In this document: positions 32,541 through 43,600 of the stretch, piece after piece
Layout: each line of letters begins with the position of its first letter
Position numbering within the stretch: position 1 is the first letter of the stretch
From: Naematelia aurantialba
Lineage: Eukaryota; Basidiomycota; Tremellomycetes; Tremellales; Naemateliaceae
Length of the DNA stretch: 64,000 nt
Assembly: GCA_021527695.1 (NCBI GenBank)
Contig: JAKFAO010000008.1
Span: 248,001-312,000, forward strand
Reading direction: 5' to 3'
The notes under the pieces: generated by a model
Databases searched by the model: none
Told to the model about the DNA's origin: nothing
Seen by the model: only the letters and a program-made list of their open reading frames with translations
Made by a program: the position numbers and the translations under genes

Positions 32541-35324
32541 CTACCTCCTCCTCTCTGATCTCCTGACCGAAGGAGTCGGTGGTACAGGAGCTGGAGCAGA
32601 GACAGAGGCAACTGGCGGATCGGGTGTGAGAGCTTCCTCTTGATTCTTGTCAAGTTTCTTGCGCAACTCTCCTGCTTCAGCTCGAAGTGTTTCTGCCTCA
32701 GCTCGAATTCTCTCGGCCTCGATTCGAAGCTCCTCTTGCGCTGTCTCGGCGTTTGTCCTTGCCCGATTTGCGGACTCCAACTCTTTCTCAGCCCGTTCTC
32801 TCTTTTCTTCCGCCTCAGCCAGCTGTGATTCGAGCTTCTTCCTATCCAAAGCAGTTTCTTCTTTCCCCTGCTCGGCCTGTGTGAGAGAAGTCTTCGTGAT
32901 GTTATGAGCAGTTTGTTCCGCTTCGAATCTCTCTTCAGCCAGCTTGAGGTTTCGCTCAAGGTCTTCAGTCTGAGCTTTGAGGGCATTGAGACTATTGGTC
33001 GATTCTTCCAGATCCTGCTTGCTTAGCAGCGAGTCGAAGGATGGCACAGTTCGAAGTTCTTCGAGCTCCTTCTCGGCTTGGATTTTAGCCTGTGAAGCCT
33101 CTTCACCAGCCCGAATTGCCTCTGACTGCTTCTGAATTGCTGCATCTCGCTCCCCAATGGCCGCATCTCGCTCCCGAATAGCCGCATCTCGCTCCCGAAT
33201 AGCCACATCTCGCTCCCGAATTGCTGCATCTTGCTCCTGGTGTGCCAAATTGAGAGTCTCTCTGAGCTGATCCACCTCTCGAAGGACATCCTGGGTTTGC
33301 ATTTCGGCATCATCCCTGTCCTTGATGGCTTTGCGGAAGCGTTCCTCCACTGTCTTGAGCTCTTGTTTGACCAAGTGTGCCTCTTTTCGACTATCCGAAT
33401 CGATAGATTGAAGCTGGGTTTGCAGGGCCTCGATTTCTTGGTCCTTCTTTTCGATTTGCCCCAGCAAGTCTGCCAGACGACGGTCCAGGTCCCTCATTGT
33501 CAGTTCGGAACTTTCAGCATGGCTTCGAGCCAGATCCAGGTTATGCCGAGCCTCTTCTAGCTCATGTTCGAAAGCTCCAACCGCTGTAGCCACCGCTCTG
33601 TTGTTGTCCGCGTGCCACATACCAAGCTGTCCAAGTTGTGTACCCACTCGAATCAAATCATTGGACACAGCAGCATATTCAGGAGGGACTTGGTTGAGAC
33701 TAACCGAAATCCGGTCTCGAATCGAAGAATAGATTGTATCATTTAGCAACATATCCGAAGAGGTCGATTCGACTGAGGGCAAATTAATTGGAAGAAGCAT
33801 TTGTGATGGCACATTGAACAGAGGTTCGTTCGAAACGTAGGCTCGGGGGTCATTGGGATGAAGAGTAGTTTCGGAGTCGAATTGAATATAGTCAATGTAT
33901 TGGGGCTTGCCTCGCGTAGAAACGTGCTTCTTGACCTGAGGAGTCGAAGGAGTAGATTTCACAGGCTGCGTTGGGACTGAAGCCGAAGTTGCTGCAGGAC
34001 GCTTTCCTGGAGGAGGTGCCGTCGCTGGAGATGCCGGAGCTGGATCAGGTGCTGTTGCTGGAGGAATCCTTGGCTCTGACCTGCTTGGAGCTTCTCGAAT
34101 TGGGCCAGAAGACTGAATGGCAGATTTCGGGCGGGTTGTAGTCGATTTGAGCGGTAAATTGCTCGCTGCAGACACTTTCACTGTTGGTACTGACTTCCAA
34201 GAGCTAATACCTTTAGAGGGACTGGATGGTGCAGCTTGTTGAGCTTGTTTCGAGCTTTCTGCCACCTTAGAAATGACTGTGAAGGCCGGCTGAAGTGTCC
34301 AGTTGTCGCTGCCCTCGAAAGCCGTTTCGGAAACATGATCGTCGTCGCGTTTCAGCTCGTCCTGCTCCTGCTCGTCCTGCTCCTGCTCGTCCAGCTCGTC
34401 CTCCTCCTCTTCGTCGTCTTCCTCCTGTCCGTAATCGATCTCCTCCTCACCCTCCTGAGTCAAATCCACGACTCCTGCCGAGCTCTGCAACTTTCTCTTC
34501 AACCTGCGATCGAATCGTGGAGTTGGGGACGAGGATATCTCCTGAATCACAGCTCGTTTCTTTCCCTTTCGGTCGAATTGACCTCCTGAAGCGTGATCAG
34601 ATAAATTCGAACTGCTTTCGATGTTGGAAAGACGTGTGGAGGCAGTTCTAGCTCCGGAAATATTCGATTCGAGTTTCTGACGTTTTCGAGGAGTGGTGAC
34701 ACTTGCAAGCGAAGCCTTTCTGACTGTCCGATTTGTATGCTTGTCCCAGTATCGGTCGCGCTGTTCTGGTAGTGTTCGGAGGATATGCCAGAGGCCGCGG
34801 TAGGGTAGCTGGATGTTCTTAATTGCGCAGGTGGTTTCCGGTTTCACGTAACAATGAAGACAGACATTGGCTTTGCTGTTGAGTTGCCACTTTGTAATAA
34901 AAGTCTTCCCGTGTATCGGTTCGGAGTTGGGGCAGATGAGATTAGGATCTCTGCTGCTATCAGCTAGATTCGAGAACAAAGTTTAGAATCTAGCTTACTC
35001 ATAAATAAAAGCCGGATGACAATTCGAGATATGGTCCTTCTTTCCAGACCCTTCACAACTAACTCCGCGATGAGCCGTCTTTGGAATCGTAAGTAGATCG
35101 GGGTCTTCCAGGTTGACTCGACGCAAACCGAGCCGCACGGCGGATGGTGGGAAGTACCTGTCGGCAGAACACTGCCAGTCTTGCACTGGACCTCCGAAGC
35201 GTGCTTCGAATCGTCTCCTGGCGGCTGGACTTTGCCATACGGGATCTTCGCGAATCCCCTTGACCCATTCCATAGCGTGCGGTCCGATGGCGGCAGCTTG
35301 TTGGAGCTCGGAAGGAGTTGCCAT
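32541..35324 (-). CDS. transposon-encoded coiled-coil protein with SUMO-interacting motif
   Basis: Two exons, 35324-34999 and 34956-32541 (42-nt intron), give 913 residues. The N-terminal ~180 residues are globular-looking with Cys/His pairs (WQCSAD, SCEGSGKKDHISNCH, LICPNSEPIH, VCLHCYVKPETTC) that could bind metal. A basic stretch (TPRKRQKLE, RKGKKRAV) looks like a nuclear signal. Then comes VVDLTQEGEEEID (34459-34473), a canonical SUMO-interacting motif followed by acid residues, and a long Glu/Asp/Gln run. After a Pro/Ser-rich linker the C-terminal ~390 residues are almost uninterrupted coiled coil, including RERDAAI heptads encoded by a 21-bp repeat. The tail is Pro-rich and basic (RRSERRR). 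It could be an accessory or assembly factor for the transposase, but that is inference. No host homologue is recognised. Confidence 0.75.
33139..33240. repeat. 21-bp coding tandem repeat
   Basis: About 4.8 copies of gccgcatctcgctcccgaata, encoding on the minus strand a seven-residue RERDAAI unit. It is thus exactly one coiled-coil heptad per DNA repeat. Confidence 0.9.
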
Positions 35325-35768
35325 CTTGGTTCTTGTCTCGAATCTAATGCTTGAGTGGGCGGTATGGGCTGAAAGGCTTTGAATCCACTTTTCACGAAGT
35401 ATTCTATGTGATGGTAAGATGCTTAACGTGCAAGGATTCGTTCAACCATCCGTTGTTTACCAGAGTTCATTGATGTTCTACATTAGTTGATCTCGCTAGC
35501 CCGAAACATCCACAGATTGAGCAGTCCCCTTATGAGCAATCCCTTAGGAGGTTTCAACGCGCAATTTGACATAACTGTGACCTTACAGGTTAGATTCATT
35601 CAATGCACCTGAAGGGTATGGAAGATGGATTGATAAACCGATTCGATTCACTGTTCCTGAACTCTCCGAATCCAATTTGGACAATACCGGTAGCTAGAAT
35701 CAAGCATGGAGTTCATGCATGCATGGATTCCGTTGCATTACATGCATGAATCAGGCTCGAATCGAGAT

Positions 35769-35892
35769 TGCATGTAGTTGCTGGCAATATCAAGCTGGTC
35801 GGGAAAAAAAGTGCAAAGTTGCTGGTGAAAAAGAACAAAGTCGGCTGAGCCCAGGGCTAAATTCCCAAAAAGGGGGGCAAAATTATACTTGC
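35769..35892 (-). repeat. right terminal inverted repeat
   Basis: Inverse of 26111-26235, 124 bp, ending …cttgc at the target duplication. Confidence 0.95.
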
Positions 35893-35901
35893 TCCTGCCA
35901 T
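35893..35901. repeat. target-site duplication, right copy
   Basis: TCCTGCCAT, a perfect match to 26102-26110. Confidence 0.93.
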
Positions 35902-36129
35902 TGAGACAGCGCTTGCAAATACCAGACAGCATCGATATCCTCACTCAGCATTCACTTCATCGTCGAGTAACAGGGGTGCAGCACATCGAGCTGCCTCGTC
36001 CTGAAAAGAGTCGTCTCAGCCTCAGGAACGGCACCGACGAGCCGGAATTCCACCACTGTGACTGGTTGCTTTTGGAAAAATTCCAAGCACCACACACACC
36101 AATGGACTTCCATCTGACTTGAATCTGCC
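35902..36129 (+). promoter_or_regulatory. cyclin-side remnant of the PEX5/cyclin promoter
   Basis: These 228 bp, together with 25964-26110 on the far side of the transposon, would form a ~375-bp divergent promoter if the element were absent. No TATA box identified. Confidence 0.55.
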
Positions 36130-38159
36130 ATGTCGACCCAAGACCCTGGCGCATCTCCGAGTTTACCAGAGTTACCATGGGCGTTCATCGACTGTCCGAC
36201 CGACACGCTCATCATCCTCATTTCGCATATGCTCGATCTGCTCATTCAGCATAATGATCAGGTCATCCTCACCCCCGACTCGCTGACGCGCTTCCACTCG
36301 CGAGCGGCCCCGGGCATCAGCGTCATCGAGTATCTGAGAAGAATAGTCAAGTATACCAACATGGAGGTCAGTAGTTCCTTCAGCAACGGGATAGCATGCT
36401 GACGAGGGTGCATCTTCTGAAACACTCGATACCTTTGTCGCTGTCGCTATCACTTGCATTCCTTCCGCCTTTCCTTCCTCTGATCAACCCGTCGTTCTTA
36501 CTCCTGGTCGAGTAGAAGATCCCCCTTTTATCCCTGCTCGCCTACATCGACATCACATGCCAACACCTCCCAACATTCACACTCTCGTCCCTAACCGTCC
36601 ATCGATTCCTCATCGCCGGAGTCTGTGCTGGCTCAAAAGCACAGTGCGATGTGTTCTGCACCAACGCTCATTACGCCAAAGTGGGGGGTATAAAGGTGCA
36701 GGAGTTGAATGCGCTGGAGAAGGAATTTTTGAAAGTCACGCAGTGGAATGTCAATGTGAGTGGTCCACCCCACCGTCACCATTATAACCTGGTCTTGTTC
36801 AGTGACCTGCTGCATTTATTTACCGACCGCGTAGCCTCCCGCTGACGGCACCAGTGCACTGCCGATCTCCTGCAGCGCTATTACTCCTCCCTGATACGTT
36901 CTCACGGCGGCTACACCCAAGCGCCCCAACCCGCTACATCCCCTTTTGTCTCCTTCCCTCGTTCCCAGTCCAAACCACGTTCGACAGAGCCAGTAGACGG
37001 CGAACGCGAATACGATCTCACCTCAGATGTTGAAGGTCCAGGAAAAGGCGAAGACGACGAAGATATGGAAGGTGACGGCGACGAGTCGGTCTCGGAATAC
37101 GGATCGAGTCCAGTCGCATCGTCGTCAAAGCGTGCGAGCTTTGATATCCCCATGAAAGACGGGAGTGCGACATCCCCGGCCTCGATGCGTGGTCGGACCA
37201 GACGGCGAAGTGGACATGGACATGCACGCAAGCTGTCGACTTCGTTACCCGTAACGACGGCGACTGGGATGGACGTGGACCCACCAGACGATCGGTCGTC
37301 AGCCTCGTCTATCCCATCTTCATCTCGCTCCTCCTTACGGGGATCTCGTTCGTCGATCCGAGGCGGTCGCGCTCCATCTCTGACCTACTCGGATCCGAAG
37401 CTCGCCGAACCGAGAATAGACACTACTCCAGCGACCGGCCAAGGTGCTGCATGGGTGACCGATGTCCCTCCAGAAGGGGGAGATCAGCGAGTCGAAGCGG
37501 GTGACAAAGGACGCGAGGAAGGGGACAATACCAATTCCCACCACCATCATGTGGGAGGCAAGTTGTTGCGGAATTTCGTCGGAGGTATCTTTCACCACAG
37601 TCATCACGGCGGAGGAGACCATAATCATAAACACCCACCACCCGCACAGGTACCACCTCCACAACCTCCACAACCACCACAGCCACCAAAGTTTGGACAA
37701 CCTGCCACCATCCACCCGTCTGAACCTATTCGACCTCCACCCGCCCCGAACCCAGGAACCATCAGATCTCCACCGCTGCCAAAAGGCAACACAAGCAGCA
37801 CAGCGGAGTTACCCCGCGCAATTCCCGTGACCCCGAAAGTGCGCACACGTTCCGAAGTCTCTGTACACCCAAGGAATCTGGTGCAGGAGCAGGATGGAGA
37901 CGCCGTCGCCCTTGGTCCTTCTACGGTCCAAGGCGTCGGCGTGGGTGGTGGCGGCGGCGGCGGTGTTGGAGATGGTGGTGGTGATGGTGGCGATGGTGTT
38001 GATGGTGGTGTTGACGGTGGTGTTGGTGGGCTTGGGGGCGCCACAACCGATCTGGGCGTCGTTCTTGGCGACACGTCGGCTGGCGGGATAGCGTTAGGCC
38101 GGGCGGGGGACGTGGTCGATCCTGATCGAGTGACAGGCAAGCGCGGCCGCTTGGTGTAG
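36130..38159 (+). CDS. Pho80/PCL-type cyclin with long disordered tail
   Basis: Regulatory subunit for a Pho85-type cyclin-dependent kinase (phosphate signalling, cell cycle or glycogen control); the exact clade is not resolved. Three exons (36130-36366, 36516-36755, 36855-38159) give 593 residues. The cyclin fold covers ~25-180: HSRAAPGISVIEYLRRIVKY, LLSLLAYIDITCQHLP, LTVHRFLIAGVCAGSKAQCD, FCTNAHYAKVGGI, LNALEKEFLKVTQWNV and CTADLLQRYYSSLI. These are the hallmark Pho80-family strings. The ~410-residue C-terminal tail is unusual: acidic, Ser-rich, then His and Pro runs (PPPQPPQPPQPPK) and a Gly/Val/Asp array ([17 protein letters not shown]) from GGT repeats. Its promoter is split by the adjacent transposon. 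Confidence 0.88.
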
Positions 38160-38691
38160 CATAGTACAAGACACTGAACATGTATACGTGTGACGTGAGG
38201 CGAGGCGAGCTGGCTTGGGGATAAGTTTGCTTGAGCGGACACTCCAAAGCCGTTGTCGCATCCGCATTGTGCTCGGCGTACTTGCAGCTCTGGCTGCTTG
38301 GATTGGACATTGCCCATGTTGACCCTTCATTCGTCGACGTCCTCTGATTTCATCCCGACCAGCAGAATGCCAGGAGGCGTTTGCAGTGTCGTATTGCATA
38401 GCCACGATCTCGCTCTATGAAAGCACAAGATAAAGCAAGCAGCACGACGACGCAGCATTCCCCGGCTGACATGCCAAGAGCTTAGAAAGAGTATAAAAAG
38501 ATGCGAGCTACAGTATATGCCCGACCAACAACAAGCACGCCATGCGCAAGAGCAATGAGGGAAAGCGGAACAGTAAGACCGAGACATTCTAAGGGGGTAT
38601 ATTGATTTTGTTTGACTTGCTTCTGTACTTGGCTCCCTGACCCAGCAGGACCGCGACCCCGACCCGACCCGACCCGACGAGAAAACGACCG
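38160..38691. other. convergent spacer cyclin / RNR2
   Basis: 532 bp containing both 3' regions. There is a short cccgacccgacccgacccgac repeat near 38657-38680. No gene seen. Confidence 0.5.
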
Positions 38692-40178
38692 CTAAAAGTC
38701 GTCGTCGAGCGAGAAGCCCTTCTTGACGGCCTGGTGGTCGGTCGCACTGCCGACAGACTGGTTGACGCCCGACTTTGAGTATGCCGAGACGCGCGATTCG
38801 AAAAAGTTGGCCTTGCCTTGCAGCGAGATCATCTCCATAAAGTCTACGTCGAATCAGCATTCCATCGCAACGGCAGGCAGGAGAGCGTCGACTGACCGAA
38901 CGGGTTGGTCACGTTCCAGATCTTCTCGTTGCCCAGTGCGACGAGGAGGCGGTCGGCGACGAATTCAATGTATTGGCACATGAGCTTTGCGTTCATGCCG
39001 ATCAACGACACGGGCAGAGCGTCTGCAGCGTTATTAGCATTGATGAAGCCGCCACGCTATGCAACATACCAGTGAGGAATTCCTGCTCAATCTTCACTGC
39101 TTCACGAATGATGCGCTCGACAGTCTCGGGGTGTGGGCGTCGGCGGAGGTGGGTGAACAGCAAACAGGCAAAGTCGGTGTGCAGTCCTTCGTCACGCGAG
39201 ATGAGCTCGTTGGAGAACGTCAAGCCAGGCATGAGACCTCGCTTCTTGAGCCAGAAGATGGACGCGAATGAGCCAGAGAAGAAAATGCCCTCGACCGCTG
39301 CAAAGGCGATCAGACGCTCGGCAAAGGTCGATCGCTGGTCCGAGATCCACTTGAGTGCCCAGTTGGCCTTTTTCTGGATACATGGGATGGTGTCAATCGC
39401 CTCGAAGAGGTACGTCCGGCGCGCCGCATCCTTGATGTACGTGTCAATCAACAGCGAGTACGTCTCAGAGTGAATGTTCTCCCTGTCGCAGCCATCAGTA
39501 TGCCATCACAGGACGTAATAAGGTGCCCGTGCAGGTGCGCCCGACTCACATCATGATCTGGAAGCCGTAAAAGCACTTGGCTTCGGCGCACTGCACTTCC
39601 GACGAGAATCGCTCGACCAAGTTCTCGTTGACGATTCCATCCGACTAAGCAGCGAGTCAGCGAGTGAAGCGTACATGTGAACACGCCAAACGTACAGCAG
39701 CGAAGAAGGCCAAGACATGCTCGATAAAGTATCGCTCATTGTCGTTGAGCTTGTTCTCCCAGTCGTGGAGATCAGGAGCGAGGTTGATCTCCTCCGACGT
39801 CCAGAAACTAGCCTGCGCCTGTTTGTACATCTGCCAGATCTGTCACACATCAGCCTCTTGCGTATGAATCGGGTATCCGAGCAAGCTCACCTCGCGGTAC
39901 GTGATGGGGAAAAGGACGAATCGTGATTTCGACTCTTTCAGTAGGGGCTCCTCCGATTCGGGGCAGTTGATGTCGCCGACAAATCGCTTGCGGTACTCCT
40001 CAACATCCTCAGTCTTGACCTCGGCAACAGCCGGGGCCTCGGCAGCGGCAGCCGCCGCCGCCTTGAGCTTGGCGAGGAAGTTGGGGTCGGTGGAGGCGGT
40101 GGTTGGTTTCGCAACGTTCAGGTCCATGGCGGACAAGGCCGTGGCAGCGACTTTGGATGGAGTCTCGATGGTCGTCAT
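38692..40178 (-). CDS. RNR2: ribonucleotide reductase small subunit (class Ia, R2)
   Basis: Houses the di-iron/tyrosyl radical that drives reduction of ribonucleoside diphosphates; partner of the large subunit. It has about six exons (40178-39891, 39839-39696, 39644-~39549 and three more). Iron ligands and radical site are intact: Asp and Glu in the DLHDWENKL…[18 protein letters not shown] region, [13 protein letters not shown] (Glu, His and the radical Tyr), then [11 protein letters not shown] and RDEGLHTDF. The C-terminal FSLDDDF is the tail that docks on the large subunit. The ~50-residue Ala-rich N-terminal extension is usual in fungi. A TATA box (tatata, 40278-40283) lies 100 bp upstream, and four ACGCG elements lie upstream of that. 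It is divergent from MSH6. Confidence 0.96.
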
Positions 40179-40664
40179 GATCAAACAGCAGCGACAAGGT
40201 AAGGGAGATGACGAGACGAGTGGTTACACGGATTGCTAGAATGGAGCGAGACGGAGGTACTCGAATGCCCAGGGTGTTATATACCCAAGAGTCGACAAGA
40301 TGATCGGCCGACCGGGAAGAGGTGACAAGACTAGACGCGCAACGAGCAACAACGCGAACCCCCGGGGAGAATGGCGGGACGCGACGGAGAAAGAAAGTCG
40401 CGTCAACCAATTTTGGTACGGGGACACGTCATGTTTGGGGATCGAATAAGGGGACTGGCACGTGATTTCGGTGGTAAGCAGGACACTTGAATAAAGGAAA
40501 TGTCCAGTCCTATGGCTCATGACACGCGAGGTGGAGGGATGACCAGGCGCGACCTCAGTTGGTAGAGCCAGTCTGACTGTTCTTGCTCGCTGCCTGCGGA
40601 CAGGCGCATGTCGATAAAGGACAGATTCTGAGGAGCACTACGACCCCGAATCTCGTTGGACGCA
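40179..40664. promoter_or_regulatory. bidirectional RNR2/MSH6 promoter with MCB-like cluster
   Basis: 486 bp between two S-phase genes. Four ACGCG core sites occur in 70 bp: 40335-40340 (ACGCGC), 40352-40358 (ACGCGAA), 40379-40384 (ACGCGA) and, reversed, 40398-40403 (TCGCGT). A TATA box at 40278-40283 faces RNR2. ACGCG(T/N) is the known core of the fungal MBF/SBF G1/S factor, so shared control is likely; binding is inferred. Confidence 0.6.
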
Positions 40665-43600
40665 ATGGCCAAAGCAAAGCTAGAGCCTGTCAAAGACGCC
40701 AAGGCGTGAGTTGCCAGACCGACTGTCGACTGTCGACCTTTCTTTCCTTCTCCTCCACGCCGTCCTTCTTTCCTTCCTTACGCCTTGGATTCTTTCCTTC
40801 CCCCCTTCCTGTCAACGTCTGGTCATCCATTTCGACTGCGACTTGCATCATGCACCATCTTCACCTTCACAAGTGATGTTCAAGGTCCCCGCTTACCCAC
40901 CCGACAGGTCCAAGCAGTCCACACTAGCCAGCTTCTTTGGCAAGCCAAAAGCCGGACCGCCTCCTCCAGTCTCCCGCCCGCCGACAGCTTCTCTTCGTGG
41001 CGCACCCCCATCGTCTTCTCCCGCTTCCTCGCAGCTCCGGACTCCCTCTTCTGCGGTTGGGAGCTCTCCGCTGAACACCAATGGTCGCGCAGCCAATGGT
41101 GCACATACCAACGGCACGAAGCGGGTCGCAAGCCCTTCAAAGAGAATCGCAGTGCTCGGAGACAGCGAAGATGAGCTTAGTCCACCACCCGAGCTTAAGC
41201 AGAAGCCTTTGATGGTGGAAGAGGTGGTTGGAAAGACGGACGGGACGGACGTTGACGAGGATACGACGGTTGAGATTCAAGATACGCCTATCTTGCAGGT
41301 AAGGCTGCATTGGACAAGCAAGCGGCCAAGCTCATCCGTACAGTCCCGCCGGGCGAAACGAAAAATCGTGTACGCAGAAAGTGATGATGGCGACTCGGCA
41401 GAAGAAGAGTCCAAACCGACAAAAGGTAAGACTCGCTCACGCAAGCGGCGGGTTCGTACGCACGAGGCTCATAATCCTACAGGAAGAAAACCCAGAAAGA
41501 GCCTCAAGGCTGACTCTGACTCGGACGACTATGTTTTCGATGACGCTGATGATGCGGCTTTTGGTTCGTGACATCTTTCGTCAGACCCGTCAATAAGCTG
41601 AATTCTACAGCTGCCGCAGTAGACGAGTACGAGGGGTCTGTAATCTCCGAATCACCTTCCATGTCTGATTTCTCACCCGCTCCGCGCCCGAAGCACTCTT
41701 CCAAGCCCTCTGCAGTCAAATCCTCGGGATCTTCAAAGCACCCGCCGAAGGCAAGCTTGGCGTCCTATGCCGCGGGATCGAGTCCGTCAGCCGGTCCTTC
41801 ACGCCCTGGCCCTAGACCTCTGGCTCAGCAGCACGGCGAGGAGATCGACAGTCGACGAATGGTTTCTGCCGCCCGATCACAAGACTCTTCATCATTCCTC
41901 CTTACCGCAGCCGAGCGCAAGAAGCTGCAGGCTAAAGAGGAGAAGCGTGAAGCAGAAGACCGGTACAGCTTCCTAAAAAATGTTCGCGACAGAGATGGAA
42001 GAAGGGAAGACGACCCCGAATACGACAAACGGACTTTGTACATCCCCAATAGTGCATGGCAAGAGATGACCAATTTCGAGAAACAATTCTGGGAGATCAA
42101 GCAAAACCACTACGACACTGTCCTCTTCTTTCAAAAGGGCAAGTTCTACGAATTGTACGAGGACGATGCAAGGATTGGCGCTCAGGAATTTGACCTCAAG
42201 CTCACAGAAAGGGTCAAAATGTGCATGGTGAGCGAGAGGGAACGCAAGTAGCTGAACCACAGGTCGGTGTCCCCGAGCAAAGCTTTGAATTCTGGGCTTC
42301 CAAATTCCTTGCAGCTGGTCACAAGGTCGGCAAAGTCGAGCAGGCTGAAACGATGATTGGGTGAGTCACCAGTCAGCTAGTACGCACCATCGTACCGAGT
42401 AATAATACCCGCAGGATGGAAATGCGGACTAGAGCCGATGGGGATAAGAAGGCTCCCAAAATCGTCCATCGAGAATTAGCGCAAGTCTTCACGAACGGGA
42501 CCATCGTGGATGGAACCTACCTTACATCTGATGAGGCGAATCACTGTGTTGCTATCAAGGTGAGTCCAGGGTCGCATGACGATTCTTCGTCTGACGGACT
42601 TCAGGAACACTATTCTGTCAATGATCCAAATGGCGCCTGTACATTCGGCATTTGCGTATTAGATGCTTCCACAGGGGAATTCAACCTAAGCACCTTCGAC
42701 GATGACGGTATGCGGACCCGACTAGGGACTTACTTCCGACAGATCAGACCAAAAGAGCTGGTCCATGCAAAGGTGGGCGCCTCGCACAACGACGCTGATC
42801 ATTCAGGGGAATCTCTCGGTGCTTTCAACTCGCGTGTTGCGGAACATATTGCCTAGCAATACTCAGTGGCAATCATTCCGCGAGGGCTCAGAGTTCTACT
42901 CGGCCAACGTCACATTGTCGAAGCTGGAAAATTTATTCGAGACTCAGGACGATACGCCCGATTCTGGGAAACCCAAGTTGCCGGATGCTATCGCCGCCAT
43001 GATAGACAAGCCTATTGCGATGGAAGCCCTAGGAGGGATGTTGTTTTATCTCAAATCTCTGAACCTGGACAACGATTTGGTGTCGCAAAAGAACTTCAAC
43101 ATCTACGACCCGATACGTGAAGGAAAGAGCTTGATTCTCGATGGTCAGACATTGAGCCACATGGAGGTCCTGATCAATAATGAGGGCGGCACAGAGGGAA
43201 CACTTTTGCAGTTGCTCCAACGTTGCCATACACCTTTCGGTACGTCTATCCGTTCTGACCTTGATGCTTATACCTTCAGGCAAGCGATTATTCCGCATCT
43301 GGCTCACCTCGCCTCTGCGAGATGCGAAGGCAATCAATGAGAGGTAAACAAATGAATCAACACACACAGTCAGTGCACGGGACTGACCTATACTCTTTTT
43401 AGACTCGATGCCATCGACGACCTTCTTTCGGACCCTACATTCTCTGGCGATTTCACTCAACTGGTTAAAGGCATTCCTGATCTCGAGGTAAGCGGTGGCT
43501 GACAGGTCGTTCGCTATGCTAACACATCGTAGCGGTTGATATCACGGTTGCACGCCGGGTCCATCAAGCAAAGAGATTTCCTGAAGGTCGTGGAGGTATG

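Larger units (their letters stand above)
26111..35892. mobile_element. Mutator-like DNA transposon with protease-rich cargo
   Basis: The element is 9,782 bp, bounded by ~125-bp terminal inverted repeats (26111-26235 and 35769-35892; near-identical, starting GCAAG) and a perfect 9-bp target duplication. It carries two genes in convergent orientation: a plus-strand multidomain transposase (26526-32316) and a minus-strand coiled-coil protein (32541-35324). Their promoters lie just inside the two TIRs. Base use differs from the host: it is more AT-rich and crowded with TCGAA/TTCGA words. The near-identity of the TIRs and the intact duplication suggest recent insertion. It lies within the shared PEX5/cyclin promoter. 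Non-coding parts (26236-26525, 32317-32540, 35325-35768) show no further gene. Confidence 0.95.

Noticed and set aside
40540..40630. tRNA-like D-arm/A-box (ctcagttggtagagc) in the RNR2/MSH6 spacer
   Set aside because: No matching acceptor stem, anticodon stem or GTTCRANNC T-loop follows at the right distance.
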